Source: Thermoleophilaceae bacterium
GTDB lineage: Bacteria > Actinomycetota > Thermoleophilia > Solirubrobacterales > Thermoleophilaceae
Length of the DNA: 56,465 nucleotides
Direction: 5' to 3'
Assembly (NCBI GenBank): GCA_016929195.1
Contig: JAFGJG010000004.1
Coordinates: 1 to 56,465, forward strand
Shown: piece by piece, positions 45,250 to 54,305 of the stretch
Position numbering within the stretch: position 1 is the stretch's first letter
Layout of the letters: each line of letters opens with the position of its first letter
Program-made: the position numbers and the translations under genes
The notes under the pieces: model-generated
Database searches by the model: none
What the model was told of the DNA's origin: nothing
What the model saw: the letters and a program-made list of their open reading frames with translations, nothing else

Positions 45250-47403
45250 TCAGCAGTCGTCGCCGGTGTAGCGGCAGGCGACCACGGACGGGCGCTCGAC
45301 CGGCTCGCCCTTCTGGATCGACCAGGCCAGGCGCACGAACTGCGCGTGCGTCCAGGCGAGCGGCGTGGCCGAGCGGTCGCCCTCGCCGGCCTCGAAGCCC
45401 GGCTCACCGGTCGGCGGGCGCCCGTCCCAGACCTGCTCGGGGAGCATCAGCCCCTGGTTGGCCGCTCCGGCGATCGTGCGCAGCGCCGGCCGCGCGTCGC
45501 CCCCCGCGAGCAGCTCGTACTCGCCGCGCTCACCCGACAGGAGCGGCCACAGGCGGCCGAGCGTCTGGCCCTGCTTGGCGTCGAAGATGTCCCAGTCGGC
45601 GCCGGTCTCGGTCTCCCCGTAGCCGTCCGCGGTGAAGCGGTGCCACATCGGCCCGTGCGGCGTGTCGGCCCTAAGGACGTCGTCGCCGACGGCGAGCGAG
45701 TTGCGGACGACGGGATCGTCGTGCGGCTTGACCCCGAACAGGACGAGCCCGAGGAAGCTCTGGTCGACGATCGTGCGCTGGTCGACCGGAGCCGGGTGGT
45801 TGTCGCCGAGGTCGTAGGTCGTGCCGGCGTTCGGATTGCCGTCCTTCGTCACGCGCAGGTAGTAGGGCCGGGGCGAGTAGGGGCCGTTGGAGGTGGCGGT
45901 CCAGCCCTGGACGCTCTTCTGCCACAGGTCCGCGGTGGCCTCGTAGCGGGTCGCCGCGGCGGCGTCCCCGTGCTTGCGGGCGATGTCGGCCGCGCACACG
46001 AGCGCCGCGATCTGCGTAGCGATGGTGTTCGGCGACCAGCCGCTCTGGTTCTCCCAGCGCTCCTGCTCCGTGACCGGCCCGCGCGCGACGATGAAGTCGG
46101 CGGCGCGCCGGACGTGGCCCCAGTCGGTTGCCGAGTCGCGGCCGAGCCACCACGCGAGCACGACCGGAAGCGCCACCTCGTCGAGCTGGAGGTTCGTCCA
46201 GTACTCGGTCCCGTCGACGCGCGTGTTCTGCCACCACGAGCCGTCGGCCTTCTGGACGCGCCACAGGTAGTCCACGAGCCGGTGCACCGCGGCGTCGTCG
46301 CCGGCGGCCTTCTGGGCGGTCGCCACGTGGTAGAAGTCGCGCGGCCAGACCAGGTGGTAGGGGCCCGAGATCTCCTTGTCCTCGAGCGTGAGCGTCCCCC
46401 AGACCCAGGGCATCGTGGGCGAGGCGACCGATGCGCCGGGGTTCAGCTTGTCCTCGTGGGCGAGCAGCACCATGACCGACTGCTCGTAGAGGCGGCGCAG
46501 CCGCGGCGAGCGGCGGACGACCTTCGGCGGCGCCTTGAGCGAGTCGACGTAGCGCCGCCAGCCCGCCGCGAAGCGCTTGGAGGCGGGCCGGAACCCGGCG
46601 TCCAGCGAGCGCTCGGCCGTGCGGCGCGCGGCGTCCGCACCGGGCGCGAACCCGATCGCGAGCGTCAGCTCGTCGCCTCCGGGGCGGCCCGTGAGCCGCG
46701 TGCGGGCGGCCTGCACGACGTTGCCCGGGGCCGTGGCGTCGTACCTGCTCCCGATGCCGCGGCCCGACTCGAGCTGCGTCCAGGGGTCGCTCGCCGAGCC
46801 GAGGTAGCCGCTCGTGCCCTGGCGGAGGCCGCCGCTCGCCGCCACGGCGCTCGCGGCCGCGTCGTCCCAGGACACCAGCGCGCCGTCCTCGGCGGCTCCG
46901 CGGTCGTCGTTGCCGTCGTCGCCCGGGGCGGGGTCCGCGAGCACGTAGGCCTTCAGCCGTCTCCCGGTCAGCGACCGCAGCTCGACGTGGGCTAGGACCG
47001 TCGCCCGCGCCGGGTCGGTGATCCAGGTCTTCGTGAGCCTCCAGCGCCGCGTCCAGGTGGTCTGCCGGAACGCGAGCGCGCCGCGCACCGGGCTGACCCT
47101 CGACCGCACGCCGGGGCCCGTCTCGCGGTCGGTGAAGCTCCGCCCGTCGGAGATCGCGAACTCGAGGCCGCGGAACGCCGGCGTGCTGAGATCGGGGTAG
47201 TAGATCTCGGTCAGCTCGTGCGAGCGGAGCGTGAACGCCACGTTGCTCGCGTCGCCGCGCGCCGTGCCGAAGCCCTGCTTGTCGGCGGGCGCCCAGGCGT
47301 GGCGCTCGCCGGGCGCGCCCGGAGCGGCGGGTGCCGCGAGGGCGGTCGCGGGCAGGGCCGCCAGGCAGGCGGCCGCGAGCAGGCATGGCAGGCGGCGGCG
47401 CAT
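45250..47403 (-). CDS. Secreted glucoamylase-type glycoside hydrolase, GH15
   Basis: A 717-residue exported enzyme. Signal peptide 1-24. A beta-sandwich N-domain (30-285) is followed by an (alpha/alpha)6 barrel (300-700). Catalytic candidates are the Glu in TEQERWENQSGW (near 447, acid) and in LPEQVWDG (near 656, base), in the positions known for bacterial glucoamylases. WPRDFYHVATAQ and DGTEYWTNLQLDE are further family motifs. It should release glucose from starch- or dextran-like glucans outside the cell. The start has AGAGGAGAG directly upstream, a real Shine-Dalgarno. Confidence 0.94.
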   Translation of the reverse strand: MRRRLPCLLAAACLAALPATALAAPAAPGAPGERHAWAPADKQGFGTARGDASNVAFTLRSHELTEIYYPDLSTPAFRGLEFAISDGRSFTDRETGPGVRSRVSPVRGALAFRQTTWTRRWRLTKTWITDPARATVLAHVELRSLTGRRLKAYVLADPAPGDDGNDDRGAAEDGALVSWDDAAASAVAASGGLRQGTSGYLGSASDPWTQLESGRGIGSRYDATAPGNVVQAARTRLTGRPGGDELTLAIGFAPGADAARRTAERSLDAGFRPASKRFAAGWRRYVDSLKAPPKVVRRSPRLRRLYEQSVMVLLAHEDKLNPGASVASPTMPWVWGTLTLEDKEISGPYHLVWPRDFYHVATAQKAAGDDAAVHRLVDYLWRVQKADGSWWQNTRVDGTEYWTNLQLDEVALPVVLAWWLGRDSATDWGHVRRAADFIVARGPVTEQERWENQSGWSPNTIATQIAALVCAADIARKHGDAAAATRYEATADLWQKSVQGWTATSNGPYSPRPYYLRVTKDGNPNAGTTYDLGDNHPAPVDQRTIVDQSFLGLVLFGVKPHDDPVVRNSLAVGDDVLRADTPHGPMWHRFTADGYGETETGADWDIFDAKQGQTLGRLWPLLSGERGEYELLAGGDARPALRTIAGAANQGLMLPEQVWDGRPPTGEPGFEAGEGDRSATPLAWTHAQFVRLAWSIQKGEPVERPSVVACRYTGDDC

Positions 47404-47442
47404 CTCTCCTCTGCCGGGAGGCCTACCCGGGGCGTGGCGGCG

Positions 47443-47928
47443 CTAACCGGGGCGGAGGTGCGTCACGGGCAGGCCGTGCTCGGCGTGCAGGCGCTCGGCC
47501 ACGAGCGAGCGGTGGCACGCCTCGGGATCGCGCTCCACGCAGAGTAGGGCGGTGGCGGAGTCGTCCGGCAGCTCCGCGACGAGCGCGCCGAGGTCGAAGC
47601 GGTCCAGGATCTCGTGGGTGTAGCGCTCGGCGTACTCGGGGGCGAGCGCGACGCGGGTGCGCTTGCCCACACCCCGCCGGTCGTCCTCGCGGTACTGGAG
47701 CTGGCGCAGCTCGGTCGTCGGGGCCAGGCCCTTCACGTGCCGGTAGCGCACGCCGGCCGCGGCGAGGGCACGCTGGATCCGGGCAGAGTTGGCCCAGGCG
47801 TAGTCCGGGCCGCGGACGCCGCGTCGCTGCCGGACGTCGAGCAGCAGGCCCACCCCCGCGATGGCGAGCGCGTCCACGAACGCCTCCGCGCTGAAGCCGT
47901 AGACGCCGATGGTCGCGATCCGCCTCAT
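47443..47928 (-). CDS. DUF488 family protein
   Basis: A 161-residue protein of DUF488. The start TIGVYGFSAEAFVDAL, the LLLDVRQRRGVRGPDYA block and the end motif LLCVERDPEACHRSLVAERL (the Cys-His-Arg signature) match the family along its normal length. The function is unknown; a nucleic-acid role has been suggested for the family. Its ATG overlaps the upstream transporter stop (ATGA at 47925-47928), so the two are co-translated. Confidence 0.9.
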   Translation of the reverse strand: MRRIATIGVYGFSAEAFVDALAIAGVGLLLDVRQRRGVRGPDYAWANSARIQRALAAAGVRYRHVKGLAPTTELRQLQYREDDRRGVGKRTRVALAPEYAERYTHEILDRFDLGALVAELPDDSATALLCVERDPEACHRSLVAERLHAEHGLPVTHLRPG

Positions 47929-48974
47929 CGGGCCAGCCGCAGCGTCCACCGCACCGCGAGCGGAGCCAGCAGCACCATCGCGAGCACGCGCAGGCTCTGC
48001 ACCGCGACGATGAAGGTCGTGTTGGCGCCGGCGCCGAAGGCCACCGCGAGCACCGCGTACAGCCCGCCCGGCGTGGTGGCGAGGTAGGCGTCGAGCAGAG
48101 AGGCCGACGTCGTCGCGTCGAGGAGCACGGCGAGACCGAAGCAGAACGCGAGCAGCGCCGCAATCAGAGCCAGCACCGGCCCGGTCAGGCGCCCGAGCAT
48201 GCGCAGCGTGCTCTTCGTGAACCGGAGGCCGACCTGCAGGCCGATGAGCGCGAACGCCGTCTGCGCGAGCAGGTCCGGCACGGCGAAGTCGCCGGCCAGC
48301 CCGCTCAGGACGACCACGCCGGTGAGCACCATCGGACCGAGCAGCACGCCGGCCGTGACGCGCGCGCGTGTCGCGGCGAGCGCCCCGGCGAGCGCGAGCC
48401 CGATCGCGAGCGCCCAGTCGGCGGGGCCGCCGAAGACCGAGCTTTCCGGCCCCGGCGGCGCGCCGCCGCCGTGATGCCCGCCGAAGAAGAGCGCGATCAC
48501 GACCGGCGTGGTCAGCACCACCACGAGCACCCGCAGGTACTGCATGAAGGCGACGAGCCTGTCGTCGGCACCGAGCTCGCCCGACATGCCGACGATCCCC
48601 GAGGCGCCCCCGGCGATCAGCCCGAGCGCGGCGGTGGGCGGGTCGAGCGGGGTGAGGCGGGCGAGCAGCGCGCCCGCGGCGAGGCTGGCGAGGAGGGTGG
48701 CCAGCGACACGAGCGCGACCGGAAGCCACGACCCCGCGAGCTCGCGGAGCGCGTCGCTCTGCAGGTAGGCGCCGAGCGACACGCCGGCGATCGCCTGGCT
48801 CGCCCGGAACGCGGCCGGCGGAACGTCGAGCGCGCCGGGGCGGGCGAGCGCGAGCGCGAGCCCGATGAGCATCGCGGCGAAGAGATACGACGACGGCAGG
48901 CCCGCGAGGTCGAGCGCCTCGCCGCCGGCGACGATGCCGGCTGCGATCCCGAGCCAAGCCGCCGGACGCCCCAT
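47925..48974 (-). CDS. AbrB-type membrane protein (putative transporter)
   Basis: A 349-residue membrane protein with about ten helices, in two similar halves, as in the AbrB duplication family (AmoA/AbrB of E. coli). The repeat motif shows as GLIAGGASGIVGMSGELGAD in the first half and YLATTPGGLYAVLAVAFGAG in the second. The substrate is unknown. The ATG at 48974 has TAGCGT nine bases upstream. That -10 overlaps the TAG stop of the MMPL gene, so this gene can be transcribed separately. Confidence 0.9.
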   Translation of the reverse strand: MGRPAAWLGIAAGIVAGGEALDLAGLPSSYLFAAMLIGLALALARPGALDVPPAAFRASQAIAGVSLGAYLQSDALRELAGSWLPVALVSLATLLASLAAGALLARLTPLDPPTAALGLIAGGASGIVGMSGELGADDRLVAFMQYLRVLVVVLTTPVVIALFFGGHHGGGAPPGPESSVFGGPADWALAIGLALAGALAATRARVTAGVLLGPMVLTGVVVLSGLAGDFAVPDLLAQTAFALIGLQVGLRFTKSTLRMLGRLTGPVLALIAALLAFCFGLAVLLDATTSASLLDAYLATTPGGLYAVLAVAFGAGANTTFIVAVQSLRVLAMVLLAPLAVRWTLRLAR

Positions 48975-48983
48975 CGGCGCCCA

Positions 48984-48989
48984 ACGCTA
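48984..48989 (-). promoter_or_regulatory. Candidate -10 element for the AbrB-DUF488 operon
   Basis: TAGCGT on the minus strand, nine bases before the ATG at 48974. Its TAG is also the stop codon of the upstream MMPL gene (48987-48989). Confidence 0.4.
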
Positions 48990-51356
48990 CGCGCGCTGCC
49001 TGTCCAGTGCGTCGAAGTAGGCCTGGCCCTCGACGCTGATCTCGGGAAGCACCTTGTCGAGGCCGCCCGGCAGCCACCAGGCCGCCTTGCCGAGCAGCGT
49101 CATCACGGCGGGCACGAACAGGCACCGCACGACCGTCGCGTCGATGGCGATCGCCACCGAGAGCCCGACGCCGAACTGCTTGATGACCGCGTCGTCGGTG
49201 AGGATGAAGCTGGAGAAGACGCAGACCATGATCAGCGCCGCAGAGGTGATCACGCGACCGGTCTGGGCGAGGCCCTGGACCACCGACTCGCGCGCGTCGC
49301 CCGACTCCTCGAAGTGCTCCCTGATCTGCGTCATCAGGAACACCTCGTAGTCCATCGAGAGCCCGAAGAGGATCGCGAACATGAACAGCGGTACGTAGCT
49401 CACGATCGGCGTCGGGCCCTCCAGGCCGAGGAGCGCCGCCCCGTGCCCCTCCTGGAAGACGAACGTCACCACGCCGTAGGCCGCTGCGACCGAGAGGAGG
49501 TTCGCGACGGCCGCCTTGAGCGGTACCAGGATGGCCCGGAAGGCCAGCAGCAGCACGAGGAAGCTGAGCCCGACGACGATCAGGATGATCTGGGGCAGCT
49601 TCTCCGAGATCCGCCTGGCCAGGTCGATGTAACCCGCGGTCTGCCCGCCGACGTAGGCGGTGATGCCCTTGCCCCGCGTCTCCTTCGGGATCACGTCGTC
49701 GCGCAGGTGGTTCACGAGGTCCTCGGTCGCCTGGTCCGAGGGCGGTGTCGTGGGCACCGCCGTGAACACCGCGGCGGTGCCCTTCTTGTCGACGCTCGCG
49801 GGTGAGACCGACTTGATGCCGTCGGTCTTCTTGATCGCGTTCTCGAGGCCGGTCAGCCGGGTGTCCGTGGCGGGCGACTCGGCGAGCTTCTTCTGCTGGT
49901 CGAGCTTCTGCTGCTGTGACGCCGTCTGCTGCTGGACCTGCTGCTGCGCCTGAGCCTGCGGGACGCCCTCCTCCACGAGCTGCTGCTCCTGCGCCTGCTG
50001 CTGCTGCTCGAGCTGCCGCTGCTGGTCGTCGATCTTGTCGAGCTGAGACTGGTCCGGCTTGGCGGCGGGGTCGAGCTTCGCACTGACGAGGAGCGGCGCG
50101 TTCGCGCCGGAGCCGAAGCCCTCGCTGATGTTGTCGAAGGCCTGGCGCGCGGTGGTGCTGTCCGGCAGCTCGCCGGCGTCAGAGGAGCCGAACTCGAGGT
50201 TCAGCACCGGCGCCGCGAGCACCAGCAGGATCACGGTGCCGACGATCATCGAGGACCACGGCCGGGCGCCCACGAACCGGGCCCAGCGCGCCCAGCCGTG
50301 CGGCTGGTGGTCGTCCGGATGGGTACTCCCGAGCTTGACCCGCAGCGAGTCGATGCGGTGTCCGAGCGCGCCGAGCAGGGCGGGCAGGAGCGTCGTGGCG
50401 GCCAGGACGGCGACGACGACGCCGACCGCCGCGCAGTAGCCCATCGTCCCCACGAGCGGGATCCCGGACGCGAGCAGCGAGACGAGGGCGATGATCACGG
50501 TGCCGCCCGCGAAGACCACCGCGCCACCGGCGGTGGCCGTGGAGCGCGCGATCGACTCGCGGATCTCCATCCCGTCCTTCATCTGGAGCTTGTGCCGCGT
50601 GACGATGAAGAGCGCGTAGTCGATGCCCACGCCGAGCCCGATCATCGTCGCGAGCGTCGAGGAGACGTCCGGCACCTCGGCCACGTGGCCGAGCAGGCTG
50701 ATGATCGACAACGACGCGGCGACGCCGATGAGCGCGGTGACGATCGGCAGCACCATCGCCGTGACGGTCCCGAACGCGAACAGCAGGATGATCACGGCCG
50801 CCGCGATGCCGATCAGCTCGCTGTTGCCCTCGTCGGCCTTCGAGACCGCGCTGCCGAGGTAGCCGCCTGCGGACACCTCGATGCCGGCGTCCTTCGCCGG
50901 GTCGGCGGCGTCGATGATGTCCTGAGCCTCGTCCTCGGAGAGGTCGCTCGCGCCGACGTCGAGCGTCACCGAGATGTATCCGATCCGCTCGTTCTTCGTG
51001 AGCGCTCCCTTCCCCTCGCTCGAGAACGGGCTCACGGCCTTGATCACGTGGTCCGTGCTGCGCAGCGACTTGACGGCCGCGTCGATCGCCTGCTTGTTCT
51101 TCGAGTCGGAGAGCTTCCCGTCGGTCGAGCGGAGCACGATCGGGTTGGTGCCGTAGGCCTGGTCGGGCAGGTCTCGTGAGAGCAGGTCCTGCGCGCGCTT
51201 CGAGTCGGTCCCGTTCAGGGACAGGTTGTCGCTGTTCTGCGAGCCGGCGGCCTGGGCGACGGCGACGAGCGCCACTGCTGCGAGCAGCCATGCGGCGACG
51301 ACGGGCCAGTGGTGACGCGCGCAGGCCCGGCCGATCCTGTACAGCGGGCCAGTCAT
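48987..51356 (-). CDS. MMPL/RND-family transporter with Gln-rich periplasmic loop
   Basis: A 789-residue MMPL transporter with twelve predicted helices (first at 16-36; central bundle 185-370; last bundle 590-755). Typical motifs are GLGVGIDYALFIVTRHK and the later FGLSMDYEVFLMTQIREHFEESG. The second external loop carries a hydrophilic, Gln-dense insert (about residues 435-495; many QQ and QQQ runs) likely to be a coiled coil. The family exports lipids or drugs. It has TAGGGT 12 bases before the ATG. An uncharacterised membrane protein gene ends 16 bases upstream. Confidence 0.93.
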   Translation of the reverse strand: MTGPLYRIGRACARHHWPVVAAWLLAAVALVAVAQAAGSQNSDNLSLNGTDSKRAQDLLSRDLPDQAYGTNPIVLRSTDGKLSDSKNKQAIDAAVKSLRSTDHVIKAVSPFSSEGKGALTKNERIGYISVTLDVGASDLSEDEAQDIIDAADPAKDAGIEVSAGGYLGSAVSKADEGNSELIGIAAAVIILLFAFGTVTAMVLPIVTALIGVAASLSIISLLGHVAEVPDVSSTLATMIGLGVGIDYALFIVTRHKLQMKDGMEIRESIARSTATAGGAVVFAGGTVIIALVSLLASGIPLVGTMGYCAAVGVVVAVLAATTLLPALLGALGHRIDSLRVKLGSTHPDDHQPHGWARWARFVGARPWSSMIVGTVILLVLAAPVLNLEFGSSDAGELPDSTTARQAFDNISEGFGSGANAPLLVSAKLDPAAKPDQSQLDKIDDQQRQLEQQQQAQEQQLVEEGVPQAQAQQQVQQQTASQQQKLDQQKKLAESPATDTRLTGLENAIKKTDGIKSVSPASVDKKGTAAVFTAVPTTPPSDQATEDLVNHLRDDVIPKETRGKGITAYVGGQTAGYIDLARRISEKLPQIILIVVGLSFLVLLLAFRAILVPLKAAVANLLSVAAAYGVVTFVFQEGHGAALLGLEGPTPIVSYVPLFMFAILFGLSMDYEVFLMTQIREHFEESGDARESVVQGLAQTGRVITSAALIMVCVFSSFILTDDAVIKQFGVGLSVAIAIDATVVRCLFVPAVMTLLGKAAWWLPGGLDKVLPEISVEGQAYFDALDRQRA

Positions 51357-51368
51357 GCGAGTCGGTCG

Positions 51369-51374
51369 ACCCTA
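51369..51374 (-). promoter_or_regulatory. Candidate -10 element for the MMPL gene
   Basis: TAGGGT on the minus strand, 12 bases before the ATG at 51356. It overlaps the last codon and stop of the upstream gene (stop 51372-51374). Confidence 0.3.
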
Positions 51375-52754
51375 GTGGCGAACCCTTCCCGAAGCAAGCG
51401 AGACGTGCCAGCGCCCGGCCCGCCCGATCGGCCGGAGCGCCCCGGCCCCGGCCAGGCTCGGCGGACTGCCCCCGAAGCGCGGCGGGGCGCGGAAGACGAC
51501 GGCCGGCGGGCGCCAGTGCGGGCGCCTCGCGGTCGAGCCCCAGGTGGCCTGCACGCGCGCGAGCGGGACCTCCAGCTCCCACGCGAGCGCCGTCGCCACC
51601 GACGGGTTGACGGCGGGCCGTCCGCGCGCCAGCACGGCGCCGCGGCCGCCGGCCAGCTCCGTCGCGTCGCGGAGCTCGCCGAGCTGGTCGTGCTGCTCGC
51701 GGGCGACGCTCAGCCAGCGCCAGTCCTCGCGCGCGGGCACGAAGGCGAAGGCGAGCAGCAGGGCGGCGGCCGCGCCGGCCGCCAGGCCGCGGCGCGCCGG
51801 CGGCACCGCGGCCACGAGCCATCCGGTGCCGACGCCGCCGAGCACGGCGAGCAGGCCCGCCGGCACCGCGAGGTAGCGGATGTTGCCGGTGAAGCCGGCC
51901 TCGGCCATCACGGCCACGGCGGCGACCCATCCGCCGGCGGCCGCTGCCAGGGCCGTTACGACACGGTCGCGCCGCCGGACGGCCAGCGCGGCGGCGGCGA
52001 CCGCGGCTGCCAGCACGGGCGCGGTCACGAGCTCGGCCGCGCGGCGGACGACCGTCAGCGCCGGCCTGTCGGTCAGCGCGGCGCTCTCCGGCGGCGTGCT
52101 GCGCGCGACGTCCCCGCCGTGGAGCAGGTCGCCGGAGCCCCACCAGTCGAGCCCGATCCAGAGCGCCGGCACGACGGCCACGCCGGCCGCGAGCGCGGGG
52201 CGGAAGCCCGGGTCCGCCCGCCACCTCCACGCGGCGTAGAGGAGGACGAGCAGCCACAGCTCGGGCCGCACCAGCGCGCCGATCGCTCCGATCCAGAATG
52301 CGAGCCGCGTTCGGCCGGCGAGGTGTGCGTCGACCGCGCCGAGCGCGAGGCAGATGAGTAGCGGCTCGGAGTACCCCTGGAGGCCGTTGCGCACCTGCCC
52401 CTCGGCGAGCGCGGCCGCAAGCGCCGCGGTGGCCCCGGCCAGCGGCCCGGCCAGGCGCGCCGCCACGCGGAACGCGAGCACCACGCCGAGCAGCCCCGTC
52501 GTCCGGACGATCAGGGCCCAGGCGGTCGGCGCGAGGTCGCCGAGTGGCGCGGTGACGAGCGCGGGGAGCGGCTTGAACGACGGGCCGCCGGTCGTGGCGA
52601 GGTCGAGGTGCGCCAGCTCGCGGCCCCAGACGAGCCACGCGTACGGGTCGTAGCCGAGCGCCGTCGGGAGCGCGAGCGACCCGGCCGCGACGGCGAGGCA
52701 GACCGCCGCGGCCGGGGCGAGCGGGACGAGCGGTGTGTGCCGCGGCGCGCTCAG
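51372..52754 (-). CDS. Multi-pass membrane protein, glycosyltransferase-like (CTG start)
   Basis: A 460-residue, strongly hydrophobic protein (about ten helices) with an early GYDPYAWLVWGREL motif, like lipid-linked-sugar glycosyltransferases of the GT-C group, and a soluble C-terminal part (about 380-460). No ATG, GTG or TTG occurs in frame between the upstream sulfatase stop and the GYDPYAW motif. The CTG at 52754 overlaps that stop as CTGA and is the only plausible start, so a CTG start with translational coupling is proposed. It probably acts on envelope polymers with the sulfatase-fold partner. Confidence 0.75.
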   Translation of the reverse strand: MSAPRHTPLVPLAPAAAVCLAVAAGSLALPTALGYDPYAWLVWGRELAHLDLATTGGPSFKPLPALVTAPLGDLAPTAWALIVRTTGLLGVVLAFRVAARLAGPLAGATAALAAALAEGQVRNGLQGYSEPLLICLALGAVDAHLAGRTRLAFWIGAIGALVRPELWLLVLLYAAWRWRADPGFRPALAAGVAVVPALWIGLDWWGSGDLLHGGDVARSTPPESAALTDRPALTVVRRAAELVTAPVLAAAVAAAALAVRRRDRVVTALAAAAGGWVAAVAVMAEAGFTGNIRYLAVPAGLLAVLGGVGTGWLVAAVPPARRGLAAGAAAALLLAFAFVPAREDWRWLSVAREQHDQLGELRDATELAGGRGAVLARGRPAVNPSVATALAWELEVPLARVQATWGSTARRPHWRPPAVVFRAPPRFGGSPPSLAGAGALRPIGRAGRWHVSLASGRVRH

Positions 52755-54274
52755 AAGCGTCCCAGCGAGGTCAGGCGGTCGTCGTCGCCCACCTCGAACA
52801 GCTCGACTCCGTTGCGGCCCGGGCGAATCGCCGTCTCGGGCAGCATCAGCGAGAACCACTCCTGCGGCTGGTCGGTCAGGCGGAAGCTGCGGCCGACCGC
52901 CTCGATGCGGCCGTTCGCGGCCACGGCGAGATCGCGCAGCTCGCCCTCCGAGCCGCCGCGCAGCTCGCCGGTCACGCGGGTCGGCAGGATCCCGCCGCGG
53001 GCCGGCACGCTCCGAAGCAGATGCGCGTTCGCGAGCGCGGCGCGGACCTCGGCGCGCGGTGCCCGCGCGGGCGCGGCGCGCCCGATCAGCTCGGGGTGCG
53101 GGCCGATCCGGTAGGCCGCCGCCCACGGGTCTCCGAGGAACAGGCGGCTCTCCGCGCCGGTGCCGAGCAGGCGCGCCCGCTCCTGCCGGATGGCCGCGCG
53201 CCTGCTCGCGAGCTCGGCATGGGAGACCGAGATCACGCGGCTGAAGTCGCGCCGCGGGATGCGGACGACCGTCCGCCGGCGCGTGGCGACGCTGTAGGCG
53301 GAGCGGCCCTCGTGCGGCCAGGGGATCCGCGCGCCCACGAGGCCGGCGATCGTGGGCAGCACGTCGAGCGTGCGGACGAGCCGGTCGTCCACGCGCCCGT
53401 CGCGCTGCCCGGGCGCCTTGACGAAGTAGGGGACCGGCGCGATCTGCGCGATGTTGCCGTCGGTCACCTGACGGCGGTCGGGGGCGCCGACCTCGAACGA
53501 GTAGCCGTGGTCGGCGACGACCACGATCAGCGCCTCGTCGAACAGGCCCGTGCGCCGGAGCCGGCTCAGCAGGGCGCCGAGGTCGCGGTCCAGCGCGCCC
53601 ACCTGGAGGAGGTGCCGGAGGTGGTTGTGGTCCGTCAGGTCCGGGTCGCCGAAGCCGTTCGGGCGGTTGACCGCGCCGACCGGGTCCTTGCCGCCCGGGC
53701 GGCTCTGGCGCCCGGACGGGAGGTAGATCCACGGCTCGTGCGGCAGCAGGGCGTGGTGCACGTACAGCGTCGGCCGCGTCCCGTTGCGGATCGAGGCGGC
53801 CCAGCGGCGGAGACGTCCGGGCCGGTCGCTGCCGCGCAGCCGGTCGATCACCCCGGTGGGCGGTGTGGAGGTCGCGCAGATCGTCGTGGGGCAGACAGAG
53901 CTGACCGATTCGGCGGCGTCCACCTCGTACCCGAGCGAGTCGAAGAGGGTGAAGATGTTCCGCGGATGGCCCTCCACGCCGGGAGGCGTTCCCCTGCGCG
54001 GTGCGCGCGCATCGAGGATCGCCGGCACGGCCTTCGTGGTCGAGTCGTAGACGGTGGTCCCGCTCCGGAACCAGGTGGAGGTGGCGGCCAGCTTCGCGAA
54101 GTTCGGGAAGCGCGCCGCGTCGATGCGCCCATCGGGCCGCACGAGATCGTCGACGGGGAACTCGTCGAGGATCAGGAGGACGACGGTTGGGTGGTCCGTC
54201 TCCGCCGCACGCGGCGCTCCGCCCACGAGCAGGGCGGCCGCGGCGAGCAGGAGCGCGAGCGCACGTGCACGCAC
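52751..54274 (-). CDS. Sulfatase-superfamily envelope protein
   Basis: A 507-residue exported protein. Signal peptide 1-24. An alkaline-phosphatase/sulfatase-fold domain (28-340) shows the first metal Asp in LLILDEFPVDDL, and the late VVVADHGYSFEVG with the Asp/His pair. No Cys/Ser-x-Pro-x-Arg formylglycine motif is visible, so a phosphotransferase or phosphodiesterase acting on surface polymers is as likely as a sulfatase. The GTG at 54274 follows TAGGGT by six bases. The TGA overlaps the CTG of the following membrane protein gene. Confidence 0.85.
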   Translation of the reverse strand: MRARALALLLAAAALLVGGAPRAAETDHPTVVLLILDEFPVDDLVRPDGRIDAARFPNFAKLAATSTWFRSGTTVYDSTTKAVPAILDARAPRRGTPPGVEGHPRNIFTLFDSLGYEVDAAESVSSVCPTTICATSTPPTGVIDRLRGSDRPGRLRRWAASIRNGTRPTLYVHHALLPHEPWIYLPSGRQSRPGGKDPVGAVNRPNGFGDPDLTDHNHLRHLLQVGALDRDLGALLSRLRRTGLFDEALIVVVADHGYSFEVGAPDRRQVTDGNIAQIAPVPYFVKAPGQRDGRVDDRLVRTLDVLPTIAGLVGARIPWPHEGRSAYSVATRRRTVVRIPRRDFSRVISVSHAELASRRAAIRQERARLLGTGAESRLFLGDPWAAAYRIGPHPELIGRAAPARAPRAEVRAALANAHLLRSVPARGGILPTRVTGELRGGSEGELRDLAVAANGRIEAVGRSFRLTDQPQEWFSLMLPETAIRPGRNGVELFEVGDDDRLTSLGRF

Positions 54275-54280
54275 GCCAGA

Positions 54281-54286
54281 ACCCTA
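54281..54286 (-). promoter_or_regulatory. Candidate -10 element for the sulfatase-fold gene
   Basis: TAGGGT on the minus strand, six bases before the GTG at 54274. Confidence 0.4.
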
Positions 54287-54305
54287 GGCGAGCGCGCGGC
54301 CGCGT

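Noticed and set aside
49890-50050. Repetitive CTG/CAG-rich DNA that could look like a short CRISPR or microsatellite
   Set aside because: It is simply the coding sequence of the Gln-rich loop of the MMPL transporter; there are no regular spacers.
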